A stretch of DNA of 64,000 nt from Gammaproteobacteria bacterium (GTDB taxonomy: Bacteria > Pseudomonadota > Gammaproteobacteria > Ga0077536), in contig JACQWY010000019.1 of assembly GCA_016209015.1 (NCBI GenBank), forward strand, positions 124,001 to 188,000, written 5' to 3'. The notes below the pieces were generated by a model that saw only the letters and a program-made list of their open reading frames with translations, was not told the origin of the DNA and made no database searches. The translations under genes were made by a program, and so were the position numbers. This document shows, piece by piece, positions 18,092-25,470 of this stretch; position 1 is the stretch's first letter; each line of letters opens with the position of its first letter.

Positions 18092-19003
18092 GTGTGGCGG
18101 TTCCGCGACGGCAAGGCCGGCCACGAACGCCAAACGGCCGGTCTCGTGCAGGCGCTCGGCCGCCTGCGCGCAACGGAGGTCCACGACCTGCCCGTCGCCG
18201 CGATCCGCCACGCCGCATGGGCCTGGCTCGGCGGCCGCTGCGAGGCGGGACGCGATCTTCCCGATCCCGACGTGATCGTCGGCGCCGGCCGTGGCTGCGA
18301 ATTCCCGTTGCTCGCCGCGCGCCGCGCGCGCGGTGGACGCTCCATTTATCTCATGCAACCGCGCCTCCCGTGCGGCTTCTTCGATCTCTGCTTCGTTCCG
18401 CATCACGATGCGCCGCGGGCGGGCCCGCATTGCGAGCCCACGGAAGGCGTGCTGAACGACGTGGAGCCCGCACCGGGACCGCGCGGCACGACGACGCTCG
18501 TGCTCGTCGGCGGACCCTCGCGCCATCACGCCTGGGACGAGGACGCGATCCTGAAACAGCTCGGCTCGATTGTCTTCGGGAGCCGCGAGCGCGAGCTGCT
18601 CATCACGGATTCGCGCCGCACGCCGGCCTCGACGCGCAGCGCGCTCGCGAGCTTCGTCAGGCCCGGGGTGCGCTACGTGCCGTTCGCCGGCACCGGACCG
18701 GAATGGCTGCGCGCGCAACTCGCCGTGGTCCGTGCGGCATGGGTGACGGCCGACAGCGCGTCGATGATCTTCGAGGCGCTCACGGCCGGGATCCCGGTCG
18801 GCGTGATCGCGGTGGCCGCGCAGCGCGACGATCGCATCAGCCGCCTCGCGCCCGCGCTCGCCGCGGCGGGGCGCGTCACGACGCTCGACGGCTGGCTCGC
18901 GAGCGGCCGGCTCGCAGCGGCCGGGCCACCGCTCGCCGAAGCCGCACGTGCCGCCGCGCTCGTCGTCGCGCGATGGTTTTCCGACTATGATGCCGCGCCA
19001 TGA
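18092..19003 (+). CDS. ELM1-family putative glycosyltransferase-like protein
   Basis: About 303 residues of the family named after the plant mitochondrial fission protein ELM1, common in proteobacteria near LPS genes. The GTG at 18092 sits 8 bases after GGGGAGG and gives a start WRFRDGKAGHERQT, where the family begins; an earlier GTG at 18074 adds six residues but lacks a ribosome site. Visible features are DVIVGAGRGCEFPLL, a central LVLVGGPSRHH and a C-terminal VTADSASMIFEALTAGIPVGV that resembles the donor-binding region of GT-B enzymes. The biochemical role is unproven; position between ilvE and two core glycosyltransferases argues for LPS assembly. Confidence 0.8.
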   Translation: MWRFRDGKAGHERQTAGLVQALGRLRATEVHDLPVAAIRHAAWAWLGGRCEAGRDLPDPDVIVGAGRGCEFPLLAARRARGGRSIYLMQPRLPCGFFDLCFVPHHDAPRAGPHCEPTEGVLNDVEPAPGPRGTTTLVLVGGPSRHHAWDEDAILKQLGSIVFGSRERELLITDSRRTPASTRSALASFVRPGVRYVPFAGTGPEWLRAQLAVVRAAWVTADSASMIFEALTAGIPVGVIAVAAQRDDRISRLAPALAAAGRVTTLDGWLASGRLAAAGPPLAEAARAAALVVARWFSDYDAAP

Positions 19004-19028
19004 CTCGCCGCCCCGCACCCGCTCGCCC

Positions 19029-20144
19029 ATGCCGCTGACGGTGATGCAGCTCCTGCCGGAGCTCAATGTCGGCGGCGTCGAGCGGGGGACGGTCGAGATC
19101 GCCCAGGCGCTCGTCGCGGCGGGCCATCGGGCGCTCGTCGTCTCGGCCGGCGGCCGCATGGTCGCGGAGCTCGAGCGCGCCGGCGCACGACACTTCATGC
19201 TGCCGATCGGCCGCAAGCGCGTGTCCACGCTCTTCCTCGCACGCAAGCTGCGCGAGCTGCTGATCGCCGAAGACGTCGACATCGTGCACGGCCGCTCGCG
19301 CGTGCCGGCGTGGATCGGTCATCTCGCACTGAAAGGCATGGACCCCGCGCAGCGTCCGCACTGGGTGACGACGGTCCACGGCCCCTACACGGTGAACCGC
19401 TACAGCCGCATCATGGCGAGCGGCGAGCGTGTGATCGCGATTTCGGAATTCATCCGCGACTACATCGTGCGCAATTATCCGGACACGCCGGCCGGGCGGG
19501 TGACGGTCATTCCACGCGGCGTCGATACCGCGGCCTACCCGCATGGTTATCGCCCGCCTGCGGCCTGGCTCGCGCAATGGAAGGCCGAACAGCGCCAGCT
19601 CGGCGACACACGGATCCTCACCCTGCCCGCCCGGCTCACGCGCTGGAAAGGCCAGCAGGAATTCATCGATCTCGTCGGCAAGCTGCACGCGACGGGCGTG
19701 GCCGTGCACGGTCTCATCGTCGGCGGTCCGCATCCGCGCAAGATGGAATTCGAAAGCGAGCTCCGCGCGCGCGTCGCGGAAGCGGGGCTGAACGGCGCGA
19801 TCACCTTCCTCGGCGCGCGCACGGATCTGCGCGAGATCCTCGCCATCTCCGACATCGCGTTCTCGCTCACGCGCGAGCCCGAGGCCTTCGGACGCACCAC
19901 CCTCGAGGCGCTGAGCCTCGGCACGCCCGTCGTCGGTTTCAATCACGGCGGGACGGGGGAAATCCTGCGCGCGAGCTTTCCCGCGGGCCTCGTGCCGACC
20001 GGGGACGTCGCGGCCGCGGTCGAACGTACGCGCGCGCTGCTCGAATCGCCGGTCGACGTGCCGGCCGGTCATCCGTTCACGCTCGCGCGCATGCAGGCCG
20101 CGACGCTCGATCTCTACGCCGCGCTCGCCGCGACGACCACGTAA
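19029..20144 (+). CDS. Glycosyltransferase family 4, LPS-core type
   Basis: GT-B glycosyltransferase of 371 residues from the ATG at 19029 (MPLTVMQLLPELNVGG); ATGs further upstream overlap the previous gene. The N-terminal domain has GGVERGTVEIAQAL. The C-terminal GT1/GT4 domain shows LPARLTRWKGQQEF and the nucleotide-sugar motif EPEAFGRTTLEALSLGTPVVG. It probably adds a sugar to the LPS inner core in the cytoplasm, in a position like waaG in the Pseudomonas glnE-ilvE-waa locus. The exact sugar cannot be inferred. Confidence 0.87.
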   Translation: MPLTVMQLLPELNVGGVERGTVEIAQALVAAGHRALVVSAGGRMVAELERAGARHFMLPIGRKRVSTLFLARKLRELLIAEDVDIVHGRSRVPAWIGHLALKGMDPAQRPHWVTTVHGPYTVNRYSRIMASGERVIAISEFIRDYIVRNYPDTPAGRVTVIPRGVDTAAYPHGYRPPAAWLAQWKAEQRQLGDTRILTLPARLTRWKGQQEFIDLVGKLHATGVAVHGLIVGGPHPRKMEFESELRARVAEAGLNGAITFLGARTDLREILAISDIAFSLTREPEAFGRTTLEALSLGTPVVGFNHGGTGEILRASFPAGLVPTGDVAAAVERTRALLESPVDVPAGHPFTLARMQAATLDLYAALAATTT

Positions 20145-20160
20145 TCCGGACCTGCTTCGC

Positions 20161-21123
20161 ATGAGAGTGCTGATCATCAAGCTCGGTGCCCTCGGCGATG
20201 TCGTGATGGCGACCGCGCTCGTGCAGGCCATCCAGCGCGCGCATCCGCACGACGAGCTCTGGCTGCTCACGACGCCGCATTACGAACCGCTGTTCGCGCC
20301 CTGGCCCGGGCTCGCGACGATCGCGTTTCCGCGGACCGGCTGGCGCGGCACGGTCGCGCGCCTGCGCTGGGTGCGCGCGCAGCGTTTCGAGCGCGTCTAC
20401 GATCTGCAGGGCAACGATCGCACGGGTGTGCTGTGCGCACTGTCGGGAATTCCCGAGCGCGTCGGCAATCACGCGCGCTACCCCTATACGCATCATCCCG
20501 CCGAGGGCTGGCGCGGTCAGTGCCACATCTTCGAACGCATGAACGCCGTGCTCGCGAGCGCCGGCGTGCCCGCGGCACCGCCGCGACCCGTGCTGCCGGC
20601 GGGTGAGGCCGATCGTGCCGCCGTCGCGGAATTCATGGCGGCGCACGGACTCGCGGCCCGCCGGTTCGCGCTGTTGCACGCCGGCGCGAGCGCCCTGCGG
20701 CAGGACAAGGTGTGGCCGCATTTCGGCGAGCTCGGCACGCGGCTCGAGAAGCACGGCGTGCGCGCGGTCTGGCTCGGTGCGAGCGGTGATCGCGTGCGCA
20801 ATGCCCAGCTCGCGGCGGGCGGCGGCATCGACGCGACGGAGGCGTTCACGATCGTGCAGCTCGCCGAAATTGCGCGTCACGCGCGCTGCGCCGTGACGAA
20901 CGATTCCGGTCCGATGCACGTGATTTCGGCGGCGGAGATCCCGCTCTTCGGACTGTTCGGTCCGAGCAACTGGCGACGCAATCACGCGCTCGGCCAGGCG
21001 CATCGCGTGCTCGCGTGCGTGGATTACGATCCGGCGTTCAGGGGACAGCCCGCCGGCGATTGTCTCGGCCGGATCCCGGTCGCCGCGGTGTGGGCGCGGC
21101 TCGAACAGGAAGGCCTGGTGTGA
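20161..21123 (+). CDS. Glycosyltransferase family 9 (heptosyltransferase-like)
   Basis: 320 residues. The N-terminal start MRVLIIKLGALGDVVMATALVQAI is the ADP-heptose:LPS heptosyltransferase signature. The C-terminal domain has HAGASALRQDKVWPHF and the conserved VTNDSGPMHVISAAEIPLFGLFGPSNW. Likely transfers a heptose or related sugar to the LPS inner core. It starts 16 bases after the preceding GT4. I do not assign WaaC or WaaF because the acceptor cannot be told from sequence by eye. Confidence 0.88.
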   Translation: MRVLIIKLGALGDVVMATALVQAIQRAHPHDELWLLTTPHYEPLFAPWPGLATIAFPRTGWRGTVARLRWVRAQRFERVYDLQGNDRTGVLCALSGIPERVGNHARYPYTHHPAEGWRGQCHIFERMNAVLASAGVPAAPPRPVLPAGEADRAAVAEFMAAHGLAARRFALLHAGASALRQDKVWPHFGELGTRLEKHGVRAVWLGASGDRVRNAQLAAGGGIDATEAFTIVQLAEIARHARCAVTNDSGPMHVISAAEIPLFGLFGPSNWRRNHALGQAHRVLACVDYDPAFRGQPAGDCLGRIPVAAVWARLEQEGLV

Positions 21124-21136
21124 GCGGGGTGCGACG

Positions 21137-21754
21137 ATGAAGATCATCCATTTCTTCGATTACAAGAGCCCGTATGCCTATCTCGCGCAGGAGGCGGCGT
21201 ATGCGCTCGCGGGCGACTACGGCATCGACGTCGAGTGGCAACCCTATACGCTCGACATCCCGGCGTACCTCGGCGCGGCCGCGCTCGATGCCGAGGGCCG
21301 CGACACGGTGCAGACGCGCAACGCGCATCAGTGGCGGCGGGTGAAATACTCGTACCTGGATTGCAGGCGCGAAGCGAATCGTCGCGGACTCGTCGTACGC
21401 GGGCCGCGCAAGATCTTCGACAGCTCGATCGCGCACATCGGATTCCTCTATGCACGCGAGCACGGCGCGTGGCGCCGTTATCACGATCACGTGTTCGAAG
21501 CGTTCTGGAAACGCGAGCTCGACATCGAGACTCCGGCGGTCATCGCGGCCGAGCTCGAGCGCGCGGGTGTTCCGGCAGCGGGCTTCACGGCCTGGCTCGC
21601 CGGCGACGGTCGCGCCGTGCACGATCGACTGCGCCGCGAGGCGGACGAGGCCGGCGTGTTCGGCGTGCCGAGCTGGCTCGTCGACGGGGAGCTGTTCTGG
21701 GGTGCGGAACGCCTCGAGCGCGTGCGCGAGCTCGTCGAACGCGCGAGAACCTAG
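21137..21754 (+). CDS. DsbA-fold HCCA isomerase / GST-kappa-like protein
   Basis: 205 residues, thioredoxin-fold with helical insertion. The start KIIHFFDYKSPYAYLA carries the SPY.YL motif of 2-hydroxychromene-2-carboxylate isomerases and kappa GSTs in place of a CxxC; GVFGVPSWLVDGELFWGAERL is the cis-proline loop and C-terminal helix. Probably a glutathione-dependent isomerase or transferase, substrate unknown. Its TAG stop (21752-21754) lies in the CTAG that begins the MITE-like element, so the element abuts but does not cut the gene. Confidence 0.85.
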   Translation: MKIIHFFDYKSPYAYLAQEAAYALAGDYGIDVEWQPYTLDIPAYLGAAALDAEGRDTVQTRNAHQWRRVKYSYLDCRREANRRGLVVRGPRKIFDSSIAHIGFLYAREHGAWRRYHDHVFEAFWKRELDIETPAVIAAELERAGVPAAGFTAWLAGDGRAVHDRLRREADEAGVFGVPSWLVDGELFWGAERLERVRELVERART

Positions 21755-21910
21755 GGAAGCTCTGAATAAGTCCATCCTGGACTTTTCAGAGCGCGGCCGG
21801 CAAGAAGCGTGGTTCTTGCCGGCCTCCCGTGAACAATCGCTTACGCCACTGTTCACGGCGGCACATCCCTGTGCCGCAGGAAGCTCTGAACTAATTCAGA
21901 GCTTCCCTAG
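21751..21910. mobile_element. 160-bp MITE-like palindromic element with CTAG ends
   Basis: Bounded by perfect 16-bp inverted repeats CTAGGGAAGCTCTGAA (21751-21766 and 21895-21910). It is built as five successive hairpins. (1) 21759-21792: GCTCTGAA/TTCAGAGC plus AAGTCCA/TGGACTT. (2) 21795-21824: a 12-bp stem GGCCGGCAAGAA/TTCTTGCCGGCC. (3) 21829-21857: CGTGAACA/TGTTCACG. (4) 21858-21877: GCGGCACA/TGTGCCGC. (5) 21879-21906: a 12-bp stem around CTAA. It has no coding capacity. The outer CTAG may be a 4-bp target duplication, as favoured by some IS5-type transposases, making it a non-autonomous element; this origin is inferred. Confidence 0.8.
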
Positions 21911-22083
21911 AGCCGGCGCGGCGCCGGCACGCGGCAACCGCGCGTCACGCGGCGCAGGAATTTGACGGTCACGAGCTCGGCCTCGATCGGCACGCGGTCT
22001 TCGGCCGCCGCCGCGCTCGCTGCTTCGACCACGACGACCGTCCGCGTCCCGTCGAGCAGATAGACGATCTCGTATTCGCTCAT
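21907..22083 (-). CDS. 58-residue small protein, unknown function
   Basis: Starts at an ATG overlapping the stop of the upstream glycosyltransferase gene as ATGA, which supports translation by coupling. The sequence begins MSEYEIVYLLDGTRTVVVVEA, has an Ala-rich acidic middle, and ends in a basic tail (FLRRVTRGCRVPAPRRL). There is no membrane segment and I recognise no domain. Its TAG stop (21907-21909) lies in the CTAG at the right end of the MITE-like element, mirroring the gene on the other side. Confidence 0.6.
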   Translation of the reverse strand: MSEYEIVYLLDGTRTVVVVEAASAAAAEDRVPIEAELVTVKFLRRVTRGCRVPAPRRL

Positions 22084-23108
22084 CGGCGGACGAGCTCGGC
22101 GTAGAGCGCTTCGTAACGCGCGACGACTGCTCCGGCGCTGTAGCGCTCCCGGAAGCGGTCGAGCGCGACCGCGGCACGCGCGCGCGCGGCGCCCGGAGCC
22201 GCAAGCGTCGAGGCGATCGCGGCCGCGAGTGCGTCGACGTCGCCGATCGGTACGAGCAAAGCCGTCGCCGCGTCGAGAATCTCGCGCGGACCGGCGGTCA
22301 TCGTGCTGACGAGGGGCACACCGAGCGCCATCGCCTCGAGCACGACGATGCCGAACGGTTCGTCGTGCGAGGGCAGGACGAAGAGATCCGCGCCGTCCAG
22401 CACGCTGCGGACGTCATCGACCCAGCCCATGAATTCCACACGCGAGGCGATGCCGAGCGACTCGGCGAGCGCGCGCAGAGCCGCTTCCTCCGGCCCGCTG
22501 CCGGCGAGGCGCAGGCGCAGCGGCTCATCAAGCCGCGCGATCGCACGCAGCAGCACGTCGAAGCCCTTCTTCGCGACGAAGCGTCCGGCGGCGGCGAGGA
22601 TCGGCGGATCGTTCGCAGGGACCGGCGGGGATGCGACGGCCTCGATCGCGGAGAAGTTCGGGATCAAGGCGAGACGGACCTCCGCGATGCCGTGCGTGCG
22701 CAGGTAATCGAATTGGTCGCGCGTCGTCGGCACGAGGCGATCGAGTGCGGTGTAGTACTTCAGGTCGACGTAGTTGTGAGTCTTCGCGAGCACCGGCAGA
22801 CCGAGTCCGCGCGCGGCCGCGCCGCCGAGGTGGGCGGCACGCGCGAGATGACACTGCACGACGTCCGGCGCGAACGCGGCGAGCGCCCGCCCGATGGCGC
22901 GACGCGCAAGAGGATCCCAACTCCCGAGCACGCGCACTTCGCCGCGCGTGAGGTGCGCGTGCGCCGTGAGCAGGCGGGCGGCGACGCCGCGCGGCTCGAG
23001 TATCGCGAGCACCTCGTGTCCGCGCGCCGCGAGGCGCATGCAGAGATCGACGAAGGAGCGCTCGGCACCGCCGAAGCCCTTCGCGAGCATGATCTGCGCG
23101 ATCCTCAT
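22080..23108 (-). CDS. Glycosyltransferase family 4
   Basis: GT-B glycosyltransferase, 342 residues from the ATG at 23108 (MRIAQIMLAKGFGGAERSFVDLC); the reading frame stays open upstream, but that region belongs to the preceding gene. The C-terminal domain has AAGRFVAKKGFDVLLRAI and the sugar-nucleotide motif HDEPFGIVVLEAMALGVPLVS. It overlaps the GT9 gene upstream as ATGA and the 58-residue gene downstream likewise, a tightly coupled three-gene unit. Likely role in LPS core or another surface glycan. Confidence 0.87.
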   Translation of the reverse strand: MRIAQIMLAKGFGGAERSFVDLCMRLAARGHEVLAILEPRGVAARLLTAHAHLTRGEVRVLGSWDPLARRAIGRALAAFAPDVVQCHLARAAHLGGAAARGLGLPVLAKTHNYVDLKYYTALDRLVPTTRDQFDYLRTHGIAEVRLALIPNFSAIEAVASPPVPANDPPILAAAGRFVAKKGFDVLLRAIARLDEPLRLRLAGSGPEEAALRALAESLGIASRVEFMGWVDDVRSVLDGADLFVLPSHDEPFGIVVLEAMALGVPLVSTMTAGPREILDAATALLVPIGDVDALAAAIASTLAAPGAARARAAVALDRFRERYSAGAVVARYEALYAELVRR

Positions 23109-24028
23109 GCGCTTGGCGGCAGCGCGGCGAGATGGGCGCGGACGTCCTGCGCGACGTGGACCGGGTCGAGGCGCTCGAGGTCGAGCTCCGGTGCGAGCGC
23201 GACCATGGCCTGCGGTCCCCAGGGACGATAGCGCTCGGGATCGCCCGGACCGAACAGCGTGACGGTCGGCGTGCCGACCGCGGCCGCCATGTGACCGAGA
23301 CCGGAATCGTTGCCGACGAAGGCCGTGCAACGCGCGAGCACCGCGGCCGCGGCGGGCAGGCTCGTGCGGCCGCAGAGATCGCGGCACGGCAGCGTGCATG
23401 TCGAAGCGAATGCCGCGGCGAGGCTCGCGTCACCGGGACCACCGAGCAGCACGACCGCATCGAATTCGGAGGCGAGCAGCGCGCTCAGTCGAATGAAATG
23501 CGCGAGCGGCCAGATCTTGCCCCGCCAGTTCGCGCCCGGACCGAGCGCGATCCAGCGCGAGCCGTGGAGACCTTCGAGCGCCTCGTCGGCAGCCCGCTGC
23601 TCGGCCTCGGCATACCACACGGCGGGCATAGGGATCGCGGTGTCCGGCGGCAGGATCCTCTGCGCGACCGCGAAATGCTGCTCGACGGAGTGCGTGCCGC
23701 GGCCCTTGCATTGCCAGCGGGCGCAGCGCCGTCGCGCACGCACGAGCCAGGGCAGAAAGTCCGTGCGCAGATCGACGGCGAATTCGTAGCGGTGGCGGCG
23801 CAGCGTATGCGCGAGCTTCAGCATGCCGGGAGCGCCCGCGGCCTTGTCGCGATGATGCAGCTCACCGAGGAAGGGACAGGCGAGCAGGAGCGCGCTCGAG
23901 CGGCGATCCGCGACGATGTCGAAAACGTGGTCGGGATACGCCGCGTGCAGCGCCGCGAGCGCCGGTGTCGTCATCACGAGATCGCCGATGTTGCTCAACG
24001 TCACGAACAAGGCGCGCGGCGGATTCAT
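23105..24028 (-). CDS. Glycosyltransferase family 9 (heptosyltransferase-like)
   Basis: 307 residues. It opens PRALFVTLSNIGDLVMTTPALAAL, the GT9 N-terminal motif. The C-terminal half has GPGANWRGKIWPLAHF, then FVGNDSGLGHMAAAVGTPTVTLFGPGDPERYRPWG, the conserved donor-side signature. Probably an LPS inner-core heptosyltransferase paralogous to the one at 20161-21123. First gene of the minus-strand GT9-GT4-small ORF unit, 69 bases downstream of mnmE's stop. Confidence 0.88.
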   Translation of the reverse strand: MNPPRALFVTLSNIGDLVMTTPALAALHAAYPDHVFDIVADRRSSALLLACPFLGELHHRDKAAGAPGMLKLAHTLRRHRYEFAVDLRTDFLPWLVRARRRCARWQCKGRGTHSVEQHFAVAQRILPPDTAIPMPAVWYAEAEQRAADEALEGLHGSRWIALGPGANWRGKIWPLAHFIRLSALLASEFDAVVLLGGPGDASLAAAFASTCTLPCRDLCGRTSLPAAAAVLARCTAFVGNDSGLGHMAAAVGTPTVTLFGPGDPERYRPWGPQAMVALAPELDLERLDPVHVAQDVRAHLAALPPSA

Positions 24029-24097
24029 GACTCGATGGGAATGGCGTTCACGGTCGCGGATTCTAGCTCACCGTGCCGCGCGGGTGGCCATCGCCGC

Positions 24098-25444
24098 TTA
24101 TTTGCCGAGACAGAAGCGCGAAAAGATGTCGTCGAGCAGATCTTCCGTCGTGAGGCGGCCGGTCATCTCCTCGAGCGCCTGCTGCGCGAGACGCAGCCGC
24201 TCGGCGACGAGCTCCGGACAGCGCGGGATCTCGGCGTGCGTCGCTGCGGCGAGCGCCGCATCCGCCGTTTCCAGGGCGGCCACGTGGCGGGTGCGCGCGA
24301 GATAGGGGCTGTCGCTCGCGGCAGAGAGACCGATCGCCTCGACAATGACCTCGCGCAACAGATCGAGGCCCTCGCCGGTGGCCGCGGAGAGACGGACTTC
24401 GATGCCGGTAGCGGTGCGCAGCACGGCGGGCGCGGCGCGATCGAGGTCGATTTTGTTGTGCACGCGGATGACGGTCGGCGAGGCTGCGCCGGGCGGCATC
24501 AGGTCCGTCAGGACCTCATGCGCGGTTGCGCTGTCGACGACGTGGAGGATCAACTCCGCCGCGGCGGCGGCACGCTGCGCGCGCACGACGCCTTCGCGTT
24601 CTATGGCGCCGCCGGCCTCGCGGATCCCGGCCGTGTCGTGCAGGCGCAGCGGCACGCCGTGCACGGCGAGGTCGATGCTCAGGACGTCTCGCGTCGTGCC
24701 GGGCTCATCGCTGACGATGGCCTTCTCGTCGCGCGCGAGCGCGTTCAGCAGCGTGGACTTGCCGACATTCGGACGGCCGACGATCGCGGCATCGGCCCCC
24801 TCGTTCAGGCGCGCGCCGTGACGGGCGCCGCGGAGCAGGCGCGCGATGTCGATACGCAACGCGGCGATGCGCGCGGCGAGCGTCGCGGCGTCGGCGGCGT
24901 CCAGATCCTCGTCGGCGAAATCGATCGTCGCCTCGACTTCGGCGCGGACTGCCCGCAGGCCGGCTGTGATCGCGTCGAGCTCGCGCGAGAAGCCGCCGCG
25001 CAACGCGGCGAGCGCACTGCGAGCGGCACGTTCCGAGCCGCTCGCCACGAGATCGGCCAGCGATTCAGCCTGGAGGAGATCGAGCTTGCCGTTGAGGAAT
25101 GCGCGCTGCGTGAATTCACCGGGGCGTGCAGGCCGCGCGCCGGCGTCGAGGGTCGCTTTCAGGATCGCGCCGAGTACGACCGGATTGCCGTGGCCCTGGA
25201 GCTCGACGACGTCTTCGCCGGTGAACGAAGCGGGCCCCGGAAAGTACAGCACGAGCCCCTGGTCGAGCGCTTCACCCGCGGTATCGCGGAATATCCTGAG
25301 AGCGGCTTCACGCGCTTTCGGCAGAGGGCCGGCGAGCTGGCCGGCGATGCGCGCCGCGTGGGGACCGGAGATGCGAACCACACCGAGCGCGCTCGCGCCG
25401 GGCGCGGTGGCGATGGCGGCGATCGTGTCGCTGCGGCGCTTCAC
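24098..25444 (-). CDS. mnmE: tRNA modification GTPase MnmE
   Basis: Works with MnmG to add the carboxymethylaminomethyl or aminomethyl group to wobble U34 of certain tRNAs. 448 residues, GTG start. N-terminal formyl-THF-binding domain (TIAAIATAPG..GVVRISG), helical domain, inserted G domain with GRPNVGKSTLLN, DEPGTTRD, DTAG and NKID, and the C-terminal catalytic FCLGK motif. It follows yidC by 26 bases in the classical rpmH-rnpA-yidC-mnmE order. Confidence 0.98.
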   Translation of the reverse strand: MKRRSDTIAAIATAPGASALGVVRISGPHAARIAGQLAGPLPKAREAALRIFRDTAGEALDQGLVLYFPGPASFTGEDVVELQGHGNPVVLGAILKATLDAGARPARPGEFTQRAFLNGKLDLLQAESLADLVASGSERAARSALAALRGGFSRELDAITAGLRAVRAEVEATIDFADEDLDAADAATLAARIAALRIDIARLLRGARHGARLNEGADAAIVGRPNVGKSTLLNALARDEKAIVSDEPGTTRDVLSIDLAVHGVPLRLHDTAGIREAGGAIEREGVVRAQRAAAAAELILHVVDSATAHEVLTDLMPPGAASPTVIRVHNKIDLDRAAPAVLRTATGIEVRLSAATGEGLDLLREVIVEAIGLSAASDSPYLARTRHVAALETADAALAAATHAEIPRCPELVAERLRLAQQALEEMTGRLTTEDLLDDIFSRFCLGK

Positions 25445-25470
25445 CGGCTCATCGCGACCGGCATTCGCGC

